The notes under the pieces: model-generated
What the model was told of the DNA's origin: nothing
Seen by the model: only the letters and a program-made list of their open reading frames with translations
The model's database searches: none
Part shown: in pieces, positions 44,588 through 56,689 of the stretch
Layout of the letters: every line of letters begins with the position of its first letter
Position numbering within the stretch: the first letter of the stretch is position 1
Made by a program: the position numbers and the translations under genes
DNA from: Doris montereyensis
Lineage: Eukaryota; Mollusca; Gastropoda; Nudibranchia; Dorididae
Length of the DNA stretch: 64,000 bases
Assembly: GCA_037039925.1 (NCBI GenBank)
Contig: JAXRKP010000049.1
Span: forward strand, 207,501 to 271,500
Direction of reading: 5' to 3'

Positions 44588-47500
44588 AGTTAACCCTGAC
44601 AGAAAATAACAACATGCTACCTTGCAGGCTGGTCTAGAATGACTAAAGGCTATGGGAGTTAACCTGACATAAAATAACAAGGCCTGGTAGGGGGCCTCAA
44701 GGTGGCAGTCCCACCATCTACCTAGGGTACAGTGGGCTTATCCCTACTTATCCAAAACAACCTGATTCAATGTGATATATACAATGATCAACCCGGCTTG
44801 AACTTTCGAAAACGACTCTGAAAAAGAACACGGACTGTGATTTTTGGAACATGGAATGTTAGGGCAATTAATGGAAAGAAGTTAGAATTAGCTGAAGAAA
44901 TGGAAAATTTCAAAGTAGACATTTTGGCTATTACACAAACAAAGGAAAAAGGACAAGGAATAGAAAATGAAGGACCAAATCATACTTCAATCTTTTCAGG
45001 AGTAGATGTCAAAGATAGAGCTAGAGCAGGAGTAGGCCTCCTAATGCATAAAAGGCATGAAATGCTACTAGAAACTTGGAAATTTGTAAACCCACGGCTA
45101 TTAGACCAAAAGGAAGAGAAATTAAATCATTAATAGCTTATGGACCAAACGAAGATGCCCCCAAAGAAGAAAAAGATATCTTCGAAAATGATTTACAAAT
45201 AGCTGCAGAGAATCTCAAACCAAACAGGAATTAATGGTTTTAGGAGATTTATACGCTAGAGTAGGCAACAATGTAGAAACTTCAGGAGCAGTAATAGGTA
45301 AAGAAGGAGAGATAACAACTTCTCCAAATGGAGAGAGACTAATAGATTTTTGCCTAAAGAATAACATGAAAATAGCTAACACATTTTTTTCCTCATAAAG
45401 ATATCCACAAATATACAAGACTAAATGAAGACAAAAGTCAATCATAGATTACATAATAGTTAGCAGTTCCTTTTTTACAGTACCATGGATGCTAGAGTAA
45501 GCAGAAGAGCTGAAATATTTAGTGATCATCACCTAGTTATAGCCAAAATGAGATTATTAACTGAAGAAAACAAACAGAAAAGGAAGGAGAAGAAAGCTAA
45601 TAAACTCAAAATAGAAGAACTAAATAAACCAATAGTAAAACAGATGTACCAATCCAGGATAAAAAGATGAAGGAAACACAATAGAAGAAAAGTGGCAAAT
45701 ATATAAAGAAACACTCCTCAGTTGTACTGAAGAGGTCTGTGGTAGGAAACAAATTAAAGGAGGTGGGAAAAGGACAGCATGGTGGAATTAGAATGTCAAG
45801 ACTAAGATCAAAGAAAAGAAGGATGCCTGGAAGAAATACTTGCAAACAAAGAGACCAGAGGATAGAATATATTACGTGAATAAAAGAACTATCGCCAAAG
45901 AGGAAGTTAGGAAAGCAAAACAGGAACAGTGGGAAGAGTTTGGACAAAGACTTCAAGAAAGTTATCAAGGAAATCAAAAGCTGTTCTGGGGAGCAATGAA
46001 GAGCACGAGAAAGACCAAAACATGCCCAATACGACAAACTAAGAACGCCAAATGAGAAATGATGAAAGGAGACAGCAAAATCATGGAAACGTGGAGGAAG
46101 TATTTTCAACAATTACATAATCCCTCCAGAACATATGAAACAAGAAGTACAGATCAATTATTAAGAGTAACAAGTAATGGAGATGAGGCAGCTGAAGAAG
46201 TAGATATCTCAATGGAAGAACTTCAAACAGTTATAAGAAAAGTGAAATTGGGAAAAGCCCCAGGAGCAGATCAAATTTATCCAGAAATGATTAAAAACCA
46301 AGGGAGAGGCAGACAAACTACTACATGCAATACGTCAACAAGCATGGAAGTCCAAACAGATGCCAGACGACTGGAAAAAGGGAACAGTAGTACCAATACA
46401 TAAGAAAGGATCAACCATGGAATGCTCAAACTATAGAGGGATATCACTACTTAGCGTACCAGGAAAAATGTATGCCAGGATTCTGGAAATGAGACTAAGG
46501 AAAAGAGTAAAGGATCAGATTGAAGAGTATCAGAGTGGATTTAGACCAGGAAGAAGTGTACAAGATCACATATTTACAATTAGACAAATAATAGAAAAAT
46601 TCCTTTGAGAGAAACATTGACTTGCACCTGTGTTTATAGACTTTGAAAAGGCATTTGACATTGTGAGGACGGACGAACTATGGCATTGCTTAAAAAAACA
46701 CAACGTAGGCAAAATTTAATAGAAGCCATTAAATGTTTTTACAATAAACCAACATGTGCAGTGAGAGTAGTTGGAAATGTATCTGAAGAATTTGATGTAG
46801 ATATAGGAGTAAAACAGGGTTGTATCCTAAGTCCTTTTTTGTTTATCACATTTATGGATTCAGTCGCAAAGGCATCATCGAACAGGAAGAAAATGAATGT
46901 AGGTATATGGCAGCTCAAACCAGTAAATGTATCAATGTTTTCATTTGCTTATGATTTAGTTTTGTTTGGACAATCAGAAAGGGACCTCCAGTCAAATATC
47001 AACATGATGAATAATGAATTAAATAAAAGAGAAATGAGAGTAAATGCAAAGAAAACCAAAATAATGCTAATAACTAGGGAAGCAAAACACAAAATCTTAA
47101 ATTAGGCAGGGAGAATTTAGAACAAGTTCAAAGCTACAATTACTTTGGAGTACATCTAATGATTTACTCAGAAGGAAAACTAAGAGAAGAAATCAGCCAG
47201 AGAACCCAAAAGGCAAGTGTAATATATAACCACCTAGGAAAGGCATTTGTAGGTAAACAAGAATTGTCAAAAAAAAACCAAAATGGCAGTATACAACACA
47301 GTTTATTGTCCTACTCTCCTCTATGGCAGTGAAACCTGGATCTTAGACAGTAGGGAATACAGTAGAGTGCAGGCAGCTGAAATGAAATATCTAAGAAGAG
47401 TAGTAGAGAAAACTAAAAGAGAAAAAAATCTGAAACACAACAATAAGAGATCAAACTAAAGCAGATAGCATAAAAACTAAGATAGAAATGAATCAACTGA

Positions 47501-47790
47501 GATGGTTTGGGCATGTTAACAGAATGAATGACAATAGAATAGCTAAATCAGTATATAGTGCTAAAACTCAAGGTAAAATACCAAAAGGGAGGCCTCGGAG
47601 AAAGTGGGAAGAAGATATAAAAGAGGCATTAACGCAAAGAAATTTAACTTTCACGGAAGGAAACGGAAACTGTCAGGACAGGGCAGCCTGGAGAAAGATC
47701 ATTTCGGGCATCTAAAACCCATACACCGGAAGGTAGAATGGGAGCTGATAAAGAAAGAAGAAAGAAATAATTTTGTAGGCGAGGGTAGGT
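44588..47790 (+). mobile_element. RTE-like LINE, copy 5, near full length
   Basis: Leader with partial tandem units (44588-44700), endonuclease (44837-45133, GTWNVRAINGKKLELAEEME; GDLYARVGNN-like sequence near 45250), linker (45485-45670), connecting domain (45840-46055), RT (46059-46403 and 46360-46608, LGKAPGADQIYPEM, CSNYRGISLLSVPGKMYARI, QSGFRPGRSVQDHIFTIRQI; 46680-47105, GCILSPFLFITFMDSVAKAS), then the C-terminal domain (47488-47715, LRWFGHVNRMNDNRIAKSVY). The YADD-type box reads AYDLVLFGQSE, with a catalytic Asp lost. Frames change at least five times. It is the best-preserved copy and defines both ends of the family. Confidence 0.85.
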
Positions 47791-48112
47791 AAATACAATC
47801 AAAATGTTTACGTAAATTATCCTAACAATGACTGAGAAGATGACAGTAAAAACCTGTATATTGGCGGTTAATCACCAAATGTGGCAACACCAACTTGATA
47901 CCGACTTGACCTCGTTTCGCCAACACCGATCGACGCTTCGGCCATCGCTGTGTGATATAAGACACATTGCACGTCAGTGTGTATGTAAACACGTGCACAA
48001 GCATGGGATATAGAGCGAAAAAACAAGAAACTGGTCATTTCGACATCTATTTTCACAACAGTACACATCTAAAGCTAGATTTATAATCCTATTTACATAA
48101 GTAACAATGCCA
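47791..48112 (+). promoter_or_regulatory. Possible promoter/5' UTR ahead of a short first exon
   Basis: Less AT-rich than its surroundings, with several CG dinucleotides (for example CGATCGACGCTTCGGCCATCG at about 47927). The short frames in it are not recognisable. It precedes the candidate start codon at 48113. Confidence 0.3.
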
Positions 48113-48153
48113 GAGACTGTCGAAAGAGTGAGGGAGCTGCTACAACAAGGTAA
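48113..48153 (+). CDS. Candidate first coding exon of unknown gene
   Basis: The context AACAATGCC offers a good start codon. The frame reads MPETVERVRELLQQ and meets a donor CAAG|GTAAAC. The unspliced frame stops three codons later, so if translated it must be spliced. No product is recognised. It could be an alternative first exon for the last exons of the JAK-like gene, or part of a repeated promoter segment, since repeat R3 lies just downstream. Confidence 0.3.
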
Positions 48154-48496
48154 ACCCGTCTGAAGCGTTTGTTTTGCTTAATTTTTCTTTCGATTTTTTA
48201 ACTTATATTTTTCTCGAAATGTATTTTTTTTTCACACTAAAATTCTATATCCTCCGCCAATTTACAAAACGATTTGTATTATATTTGGCACACAGGTTCC
48301 TCTTCTCAATGTTAATAGAATGACGTTGGGTTTTCTTTAAATATATTGTAAACGTTTTGAGAATTATTTTTTTTGTAATACAAATGCCGTTTTTGTACAT
48401 TCACGATATATAGTGTTTTCAAAAAGTCATTAAAAAACAAAATTATAAAAAATATTTAAAAAAACGACGCCACTCTTTAGATATTGAAAGGAAAAG

Positions 48497-48712
48497 ACGA
48501 TCTGCATAGGTTTTGAGTGATTTTATTCATAACTAAGGGAGGAGATAGATTTTGCAAATTGAGTCAAAATCCAAGATGATGGCCGTTTCCATGGCAACCA
48601 AGGACGCTACAAACTTTTCAATGATATAGGATGACTGTATTTTGACTAAAAGGAAAAGCCTAAACTCAAAAACAGAAAAAATCACTTCAGGTGCCGCCCG
48701 CCCCCTTAAAAG
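48497..48712 (-). repeat. Dispersed repeat R3, copy b, promoter-like
   Basis: Inverted relative to the copy at 24645-24850. It holds the YY1-like core (CCAAGATGATGGCC on the plus strand, around 48572) and GTAGCGTCCTTGGTTGCCAT on the minus strand. It extends to CAGGTGCCGCCCGCCCCC near 48700, a word also present in R4 at 28275. Confidence 0.7.
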
Positions 48713-48957
48713 GATCACAATATTCACCTAAACACAATTTAGAGCTAAATGTGGCCTGCCATTATTCTGTGATCACAAGCTTGTAACTAACCCCCTCCCA
48801 TACTACTCCCCCTCCTCCCCCCCCCCTACTCTCCCATTCAAAAAATTATTTTAAAAAAGCCAAAATGAATCCATCTGTAATTTGCTCAAATTTAAACTAC
48901 AGACTATTGGTCATTGGTTTCTGAAGATTGCACATAGGAACATCATTATCCCACTAC

Positions 48958-49260
<303 letters not shown>

Positions 49261-49452
49261 TAGGAGCGGGGGTGGAGGTAGTATTTTAAGCTCTTATTTT
49301 CTTTTCTTTTTTCTCCAGATTTAAATCTGGCTTTCAGTACAAGAATAAAAATAATTTTGGATTGTGATATTTTTCTTCATTATTACATAAAAGGTAGTTC
49401 ACTGTCATTTGATTTTATCATACTTCTTATACTCCGATCTGAAATTTTGTAG

Positions 49453-49604
49453 GTGTATCAGGCTTTGATGACTAAAAAGTGGACAAACTACCATCCAAAG
49501 CCACAGTGTTGTCCAAACGAGTTGTACAGACTAATTTTGCAGTGTGTGAATGTCAATCCCAAAGACAGACCAAACATGCTGCATATTCGAAGAGATCTGG
49601 AAAG
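49453..49604 (+). CDS. JAK-like gene, pseudokinase domain 2, C-lobe end exon
   Basis: Acceptor TTTTGTAG, donor GAAAG|GTCAGT; it starts in phase 0 and leaves two bases. It encodes VYQALMTKKWTNYHPKPQCC, PNELYRLILQCVNVNPKDRP and NMLHIRRDLER. This is the end of a tyrosine-kinase C-lobe: P..CP.ELY.L...C......RP is the JAK JH1 pattern (LPRPDGCPDEIY...CW......RPSF), except that the Trp after the Cys is Val. The conserved Arg that pairs with the APE Glu is present. Confidence 0.85.
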
Positions 49605-51055
49605 GTCAGTTAATAATATAACTGTATCGTTTTGTTAGTGTTAAATAGTAATATTTATTTTCTCGTCTTGTCCCCATCATTAATCCTTAAGGCTTATGTG
49701 GCAATCACACTGCTTCGAAGCCTCAGTACATGAATCGCTGGCAGTGAAATGTTTCACCTCATGATCTCGCTTACGATTCATAGTTTTGCACATGTGTAAA
49801 GAAAAGAAATCAAGAGCTACAGAAAATAGACAATACAGTAGTCGCTGGATAATCGTTAGCTACATAAAAGTAAAAGCACACTCTTCAGAAACACATGCCT
49901 ACATCTGCTGACTGAATATTTACTCTATAATATAATAACAGTGTGTAAAGACACGGTCGACATGCATAAAGGTGCGTTTTTTCACTGAATGCAACTTCAT
50001 ACATATCCAATATTGGGCTCAAAACGGGTCTTTTGTTGTGTAGTCAGTGATATTTTTGTCAGATAGCGAACAATATCGTTGTCTATCCGAGCACCACCAA
50101 GATGAAGGTGTAAGTCAGTTTTGTGCCATGATTAGCCTTATATTCTGTCCCGCTCGTTATGAGTGTTTGGGATTTCGAAATCTTAGAGTAGAATAGCTGT
50201 CTGGATTTCATGCTGTGGATCACAAATTTTTCGATCGCTAATCCGAAACAGATCTCAATGCATAGGATTGAGACAAAAGACTGCGATATGATTGGCTGCT
50301 GCAATGGAAGGAGAATACAAGTTGTAGAGGACAAGTGACAAGTGACATACATATGCGGGCCCAGAGAGAGTAAGGGTGTGAGTGTGAGGGCAGGGCTTAT
50401 GGTCAAGGACCTGTATTGATTGGCTCTCGAATCTCATTGTGTGCACATGTGTGATTATACAGGGGTGTAACCCCAAGTGTACGGTGGTTAGGAGGAAGCT
50501 TAAGCATGCACTTGTGCGAAGTGTGCACTTGGGTGGTGGTTGATAGGTGACCATCATTTTTATGGTTATGTCCCTTTTGGGAGTTGCGTGCCATGATTTT
50601 CCTAATCTAGTAAGTAGCACAGACACATTGCTGCGTTGTTCTAAATCGCTTTTTGTTTTTAATTGATGTGTTTGTTTACTTATTTAGTAAAATTAAGTAT
50701 TTGTGACGGATATCTCGTCTAGGGCTTGGATTGGTAACGGATCAATAGAAAAGGCTGCCAGACTTCACATCTTTTGGTTTCCATCTGAGCGTTCAGTAGG
50801 GAGACTTAGGTTTCCATCCGTGTCCATGGTCATCTCGTTCTATGAAAGCCATCGACCCCGCTTGCTTAGCACCAGCATTGTAATTGTACAAACAACTGAC
50901 GCCGTACATCATTACTAATATTACACTGTACACGCACAATACACAATGCGTGTTGTGATTCATCTCGTGTCATACTAATAGTGTTATTACTAATGAGGAT
51001 GTGAACTTTAGTACTACTGTAGTAGATTGGCCTTATTGTAAAAAGACGACACCCC
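49605..51055. other. Intron, no gene
   Basis: A segment at about 50490-50600 shares words with 51690-51850 (TGTGCACTTGGGTGG / CATGCACTTGGGTGG and nearby), so a low-copy repeat lies here. No coding signal. Confidence 0.4.
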
Positions 51056-51058
51056 TTT

Positions 51059-52299
<1,241 letters not shown>

Positions 52300-52551
52300 G
52301 AAGTTCTATTTCTGTTAGATATAATTTTTAAACATGGAACAAGTTCAAAACAAAAAAATTGAAAAGTATTAATTCTTTTAAATATGCCATTGATATGCAG
52401 CTCTGTAATTTAGAATATTTGTATGATGAATGAATGTACATTGTCCTGATTGATTATTGTAGGTTGAATCATTTTTAAAACTCCATGATTGTATTAAGAT
52501 TTATGGGGCATTTAAAGGTCAAATGACCTATCGAACCTCTAACACGATATA
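52300..52551 (+). repeat. Dispersed repeat R1, copy b
   Basis: Second copy of the repeat at 18150-18437, same orientation, with a shorter middle part. Confidence 0.8.
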
Positions 52552-52905
52552 GAATTTGTTATGCACATCAACATTTGATGTAAACTTTGTCCAGTGCACA
52601 GAAAGATTTGACTTTCAATATTTAAATTCTTTTGAGAAATTGAAAATAAGCCAATTTGTCACTTACAATACAAACACATGAGGGTATATGGACCTGAGAA
52701 ATCATTAAAAGAGCTTACCAACATGACTGTGACATGTTTGAAATTTTATGGGCATTACCCATACATCAATTGTTATTTTCCTTACTCTTTTTAACATAGA
52801 GGAAGCTTAGATGTATTGAGATGAACCAAATTGTTTATAAATGACAATGCTAATGCTAATTTCTGATTCAAAATTGCATGTTTTCAAATTACATGGAAAC
52901 CAATA

Positions 52906-53677
52906 CAGTGGGAGTCGGATTCAGCGAGGTCGTCGGGACTGATGCTTGGTTCTCGTTATATGAGATCTTTCGTTGAATGCAAAGTCAACAAGGAACTTCC
53001 CATTTCAACAGCATTGATTATTTTTTGTTTAATTTCAAAAGAAAGGCATGTGCGCTTTGTGGGCTTTGATGTAAAGGTAGATGCCATTTCGATAAATCAG
53101 AATGAATCGACGGTACAGCGAGTCACAGGTATGATTATGAATGCTATAGCACAGTATAGAAGAAAGTGAGCAACGGAAAGAAAATTGGTATTAGCCTAAC
53201 CCCTAGACCTTTAACGAGGTCGTGCCAGTCACTAAAATCGTTTTGATTGGTCCAGCGCTTTTCCCTACTACTACTAGCCAATCTTCCATTCACTTGCACC
53301 AATGATGATACTACAGTAGAACAATTGTTTTAGTATCTTTGCTCACACTACACTACCTACCCTGGCTATTAACAATTAACAAGTCATCTGTTTCGCCCCA
53401 AAAACACATTCGTACACAGTGCGTCAATCAATGACTTCTGCGTTTAGGCTGCTTCTCGCTGGTAAAAAAGAAAACCGAAGTGAATTGAGTGAGAAATCGT
53501 TGTTTCACTGCCTTTATCGACTGGCATGACCTCATAGGCAATTTTACCCATGCCGATTCCCCGTTGGATGTGTCGTTTTTTTACAAAGAGAATGAAGGGG
53601 GAAAAGGGGGATTTCTAGTGGCCTCGTTGTAGCCGACATTTTATTGAGTGCGGTCTCAGTGGATGCGGCTCCCACTG
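52906..53677. mobile_element. TA-flanked DNA transposon remnant (pogo/Tc1-like)
   Basis: The left end reads CAGTGGGAGTCGGATTC. The right end, reverse complemented, reads CAGTGGGAGCCGCATCC, so 14 of 17 bases agree. Both ends are flanked by TA, the target duplication of Tc1/mariner/pogo elements. Inside, 52942-53169 holds a 75-codon open frame (starting MLGSRYMRSFVECKVNKELP) without a recognised transposase motif; it may be a decayed remnant. Size, about 772 bases, suggests a non-autonomous copy. Confidence 0.7.
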
Positions 53678-53843
53678 TATTCTTAAAATTTATTTCTAAT
53701 TTTTCATTTTTTGTTGTTGAAATTTCTCAAAATTTTCGGAAAATTTGTTTTAAATTCATCAGTATTTTCTTCTTTCTTTGCTCTGTTTATTTATATAATT
53801 AGTATAATTCCAAAAAAAGTTGTTTCCTTATCCATTTCCACAG

Positions 53844-54194
53844 AATGTTTCATCGAGATAGATGCTTGATGGAAGAAAATGCATCTGAAGGATCTATTGT
53901 CTCCTTAAACAATTGTCAACAGCAATACTAACAAAGAGCCCTCTGCGTTTCTTTAGAAATAAAAGAAAACAGAGTTTAAATGAAGACAATCCTTCCACAT
54001 GCAGTGGAAGTGAAAGTGACATCTTTTCAAATACCAGACAATCTGAGGAAATTTATACTGAGATCGCTTATGAAGATGTAAACAGCTTTTTTCATAATAG
54101 TATTGATAGCTTTGATGCAAATGCTTTAATGAGTTGTAATTCATCAATGATCTTAAATTTAAATGATGCAGACGATGATGATATTGATATATGA
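53844..54194 (+). CDS. JAK-like gene, last exon and C-terminal tail (frame break)
   Basis: A strong acceptor (TATCCATTTCCACAG) ends at 53843. With the two bases left at 49604, the frame reads R-MFHRDRCLMEENASEGSIVS then LNNCQQQY and stops at about 53931. A second frame opens from 53889 and, past that stop, reads LTKSPLRFFRNKRKQSLNED, then SEEIYTEIAYEDVNSFFHNS and IDSFDANALMSCNSS, ending at 54192-54194. Its composition is that of an acidic, Ser-rich cytoplasmic tail with two tyrosines in acidic context. A one-base indel in the overlap (53889-53931) would join them. Otherwise the protein ends at the first stop and the second frame is untranslated. An exon start at 53891 would also restore phase but has a poor acceptor. 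Confidence 0.5.
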
Positions 54195-55334
54195 ATAACC
54201 ATGAACCCTTAGCATAGCTTTTTTGGGAAAATTGATTCCTTGATGTCATATCTGACACACAAACGAAGTCTGAATGACTGGACAAGAGGCAGATAAAGTG
54301 ATACAGATTTCTTGAGAGCTACAGAGAACAGGAAGGATTGGAGAGCAATGAACATTGATGTCTGCAGCTGACCTTTGTCAGTTTGTGAATATCTTAAATA
54401 TAAATATATTTTTAGTCTTGTTTTATAACTTAAGCACGATTTTCTATGATTTTAGAATTAACCTTATTGGAAACCATTGTTATCTTAGCATTACTTTTAT
54501 GCTCCAATCATGATGTTTTAACTTAAGAATGCTTTTGAATCATTTTAGGTTACATACAATTTGAAATCATGAATTCCAGAATAAGTACGTTTGCATTAGA
54601 CATCATGTATTTCAAAAATCAAATTCACCTGAAGAATGTCAATGTCATGATGGTATTTATATCCATATTAAACTGGCTGCTCAATACTTTTTCATTCAAA
54701 ATATGTTGGTGCTTTTAAACTTTGAAAAGTATTTTACAATGTTGCTATTTTGAATTTCAAAAAGTGTCATGACTGCAGTAAATTGATTGCTCAGTATATT
54801 TTTTTCAAAATGTGTTTTTTGAAAGGCTAGGCATATTTTTTACAGCCTAAATAGCGCAAATCCCTGGTCACAGACTATTTAGGCCAAAGGTATTCAGAAT
54901 ACTATTCTAGAAAAAAAATCGACAGACACACCCCTAACTCAAAATGGATTAGTCTAGGTTATAACATTTTTGTGAAGCATAATTTTTGCCACTCAATTGG
55001 GTTCCATCATAGCCAGGATGACTTCATCTGGGCCTATGCCACTCTTTATTCGGCTGACCTAGGCCTAGGCAGTGAACGACAAACTTTGTCTCCAAACCTG
55101 CAATACTCTCATTCTCATAAAGAAGAAGCCTTGTATACTATTACTCGTGTAGTGTCAGTGTCATTTCTGTACGTGTAAGATTACTAAGACTAAGACACAC
55201 ATAACAGTGATGCTTATGTGTGTGTAGTGTATGTTTAAGTTTGACTCCATGATCTGTGACCAAACCAGACTAGATTCTATTTACTTCTTCCCACTTACAT
55301 CACTTTGGGGTAGTTATTAACATAAAGAACGTCG
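54195..55334. other. 3' flank of the JAK-like gene, no feature seen
   Basis: AT-rich. No canonical AATAAA close to the stop was noted. A short frame at 54972-55175 has no recognised domain. Confidence 0.4.
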
Positions 55335-55475
55335 TTATCACCAAATCATTGGCGGATTTGTGTTATTGTTAAGTGTCTTCCCAAGGATCACAACATTGGA
55401 CCTAGCTTTGCTAGGATTCGAACCCATGACCTCATGATCTCGTCCGACAGTCTACCCACTGCCAAAGATGCAACA
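55335..55475 (-). repeat. tRNA-derived SINE
   Basis: The minus strand reads GGCAGTGGGTAGACTGTCGG and then CATGGGTTCGAATCCTAGC, which contains a perfect B-box (GGTTCGAATCC). The A-box region is weaker. The body continues with CCTTGGGAAGACACTTAAC, a conserved-looking central block. Confidence 0.7.
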
Positions 55476-56215
55476 TAACGTTGGGTCCTCGACCCAAGTT
55501 CAAATATACAATTTGCAAAACGGACGAAATTCCCAGCGTGTGTGGGCAAAATTTTGCAAATCACCTGGGTGCTGGCCCGAGGCCGGGTTTTCTGGATGCT
55601 CTAATTTTTTTTGCCTTCGATTAGAGATCAGAGGAGTGGCGGAGAAAAAAGTGACAAAAATTTTCGTTTTTTGCTTTTTTGATTTCAGATTCTTAATCAG
55701 TGTCAAAAAAGAAATATTTTCACTTCCTCTTTTCCTTTTCTCATCACCAAAATTCTATTCGTGGTTTGACACGACTGACACAGGTAATTAATGGGACAGG
55801 TGTTGGTGACGTAGTTCAGTTTTGTGGCAAGAAACCTCAAAGTACCTATGAGGTGTTCATGAGGAGAAATGGCCTCTCTCATCACTGTATTCTCCTTTGT
55901 AATAAGGGGTGCAATGAGCTGTGAAGCTCCATATAAGTGTCTTCATCCATTCTTATGTAGTTGTGGAAATCACTTGCGTAGAGACTAAGTTCATTGAGTA
56001 ATTTTTGTGCGTAAATCTATCACGCTGAAGCAGCCATTGCTTAGACCACAAAGTTCTGTTTCTTTTTCTATATGATAGAATAAATAATAAGTCGACAAAT
56101 TCCTTTTTCTCTTTCAGTCGCCATATCGCCTTTCACTATCACTTTCAATCTTTAAAAAATTCAACAATCGAAAAAAATATTATGCCACAGCACGTTACAA
56201 AAAAAAAATTCAATA
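55476..56215. other. Intergenic, no gene
   Basis: Short frames only. The segment 56180-56230 (TATGCCAC(A)GCA.GTTACAAAA...TTCAATAAAT) recurs in part at 58873-58920. Confidence 0.4.
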
Positions 56216-56290
56216 AATTAAATACTTATGAAGACTGTAGGAACTATTATACTATAATAGTCCCTGCAGAGTCTTCATAAGTATTTAATT
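56216..56290. repeat. Near-perfect 36-base inverted repeat (hairpin)
   Basis: The left arm 56216-56251 (AATTAAATACTTATGAAGAC, then TGTAGGAACTATTATA) is mirrored by 56253-56290 as its reverse complement with two or three differences, around a loop of one to a few bases. It could fold into a long stem. It is probably a small palindromic transposon relic; an RNA hairpin is possible. Confidence 0.85.
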
Positions 56291-56689
56291 TAATTTAATT
56301 TAAAGTGGCTATTTCTTACTTTCATTTTCCTCCACCTTTAGTCGTTTCAGTATCAAAAATTTATGAAGTAAACTCCTCCAAAAAAAATAGGCCCATGCTG
56401 GGAGTACTTTTAAATTGATTTACACAATTTTAGCCCTCTCTCAAATGTATTTTGAATGCTATGAGCATGCAAACTTGACATTTTTGACACTTTGCCACTC
56501 AGATCTTGATTTTTTTGTAAGTCCAGCCTATTTTTTTATGAAACTTTCTAATGTCATACATATCTTAATATTATAGTTAAAGGATTTTCCTTTCGCTTAT
56601 TTAAAAGACTTCTTGTGTACTCTTTGAAAATGTGTTTTTTTCTTCATTGTCTGCTTATGACATAAGAGTACTACTCACTATACTCTTCA
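56291..56689. other. Intergenic, no feature seen
   Basis: AT-rich spacer between the hairpin and a LINE. Confidence 0.4.
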
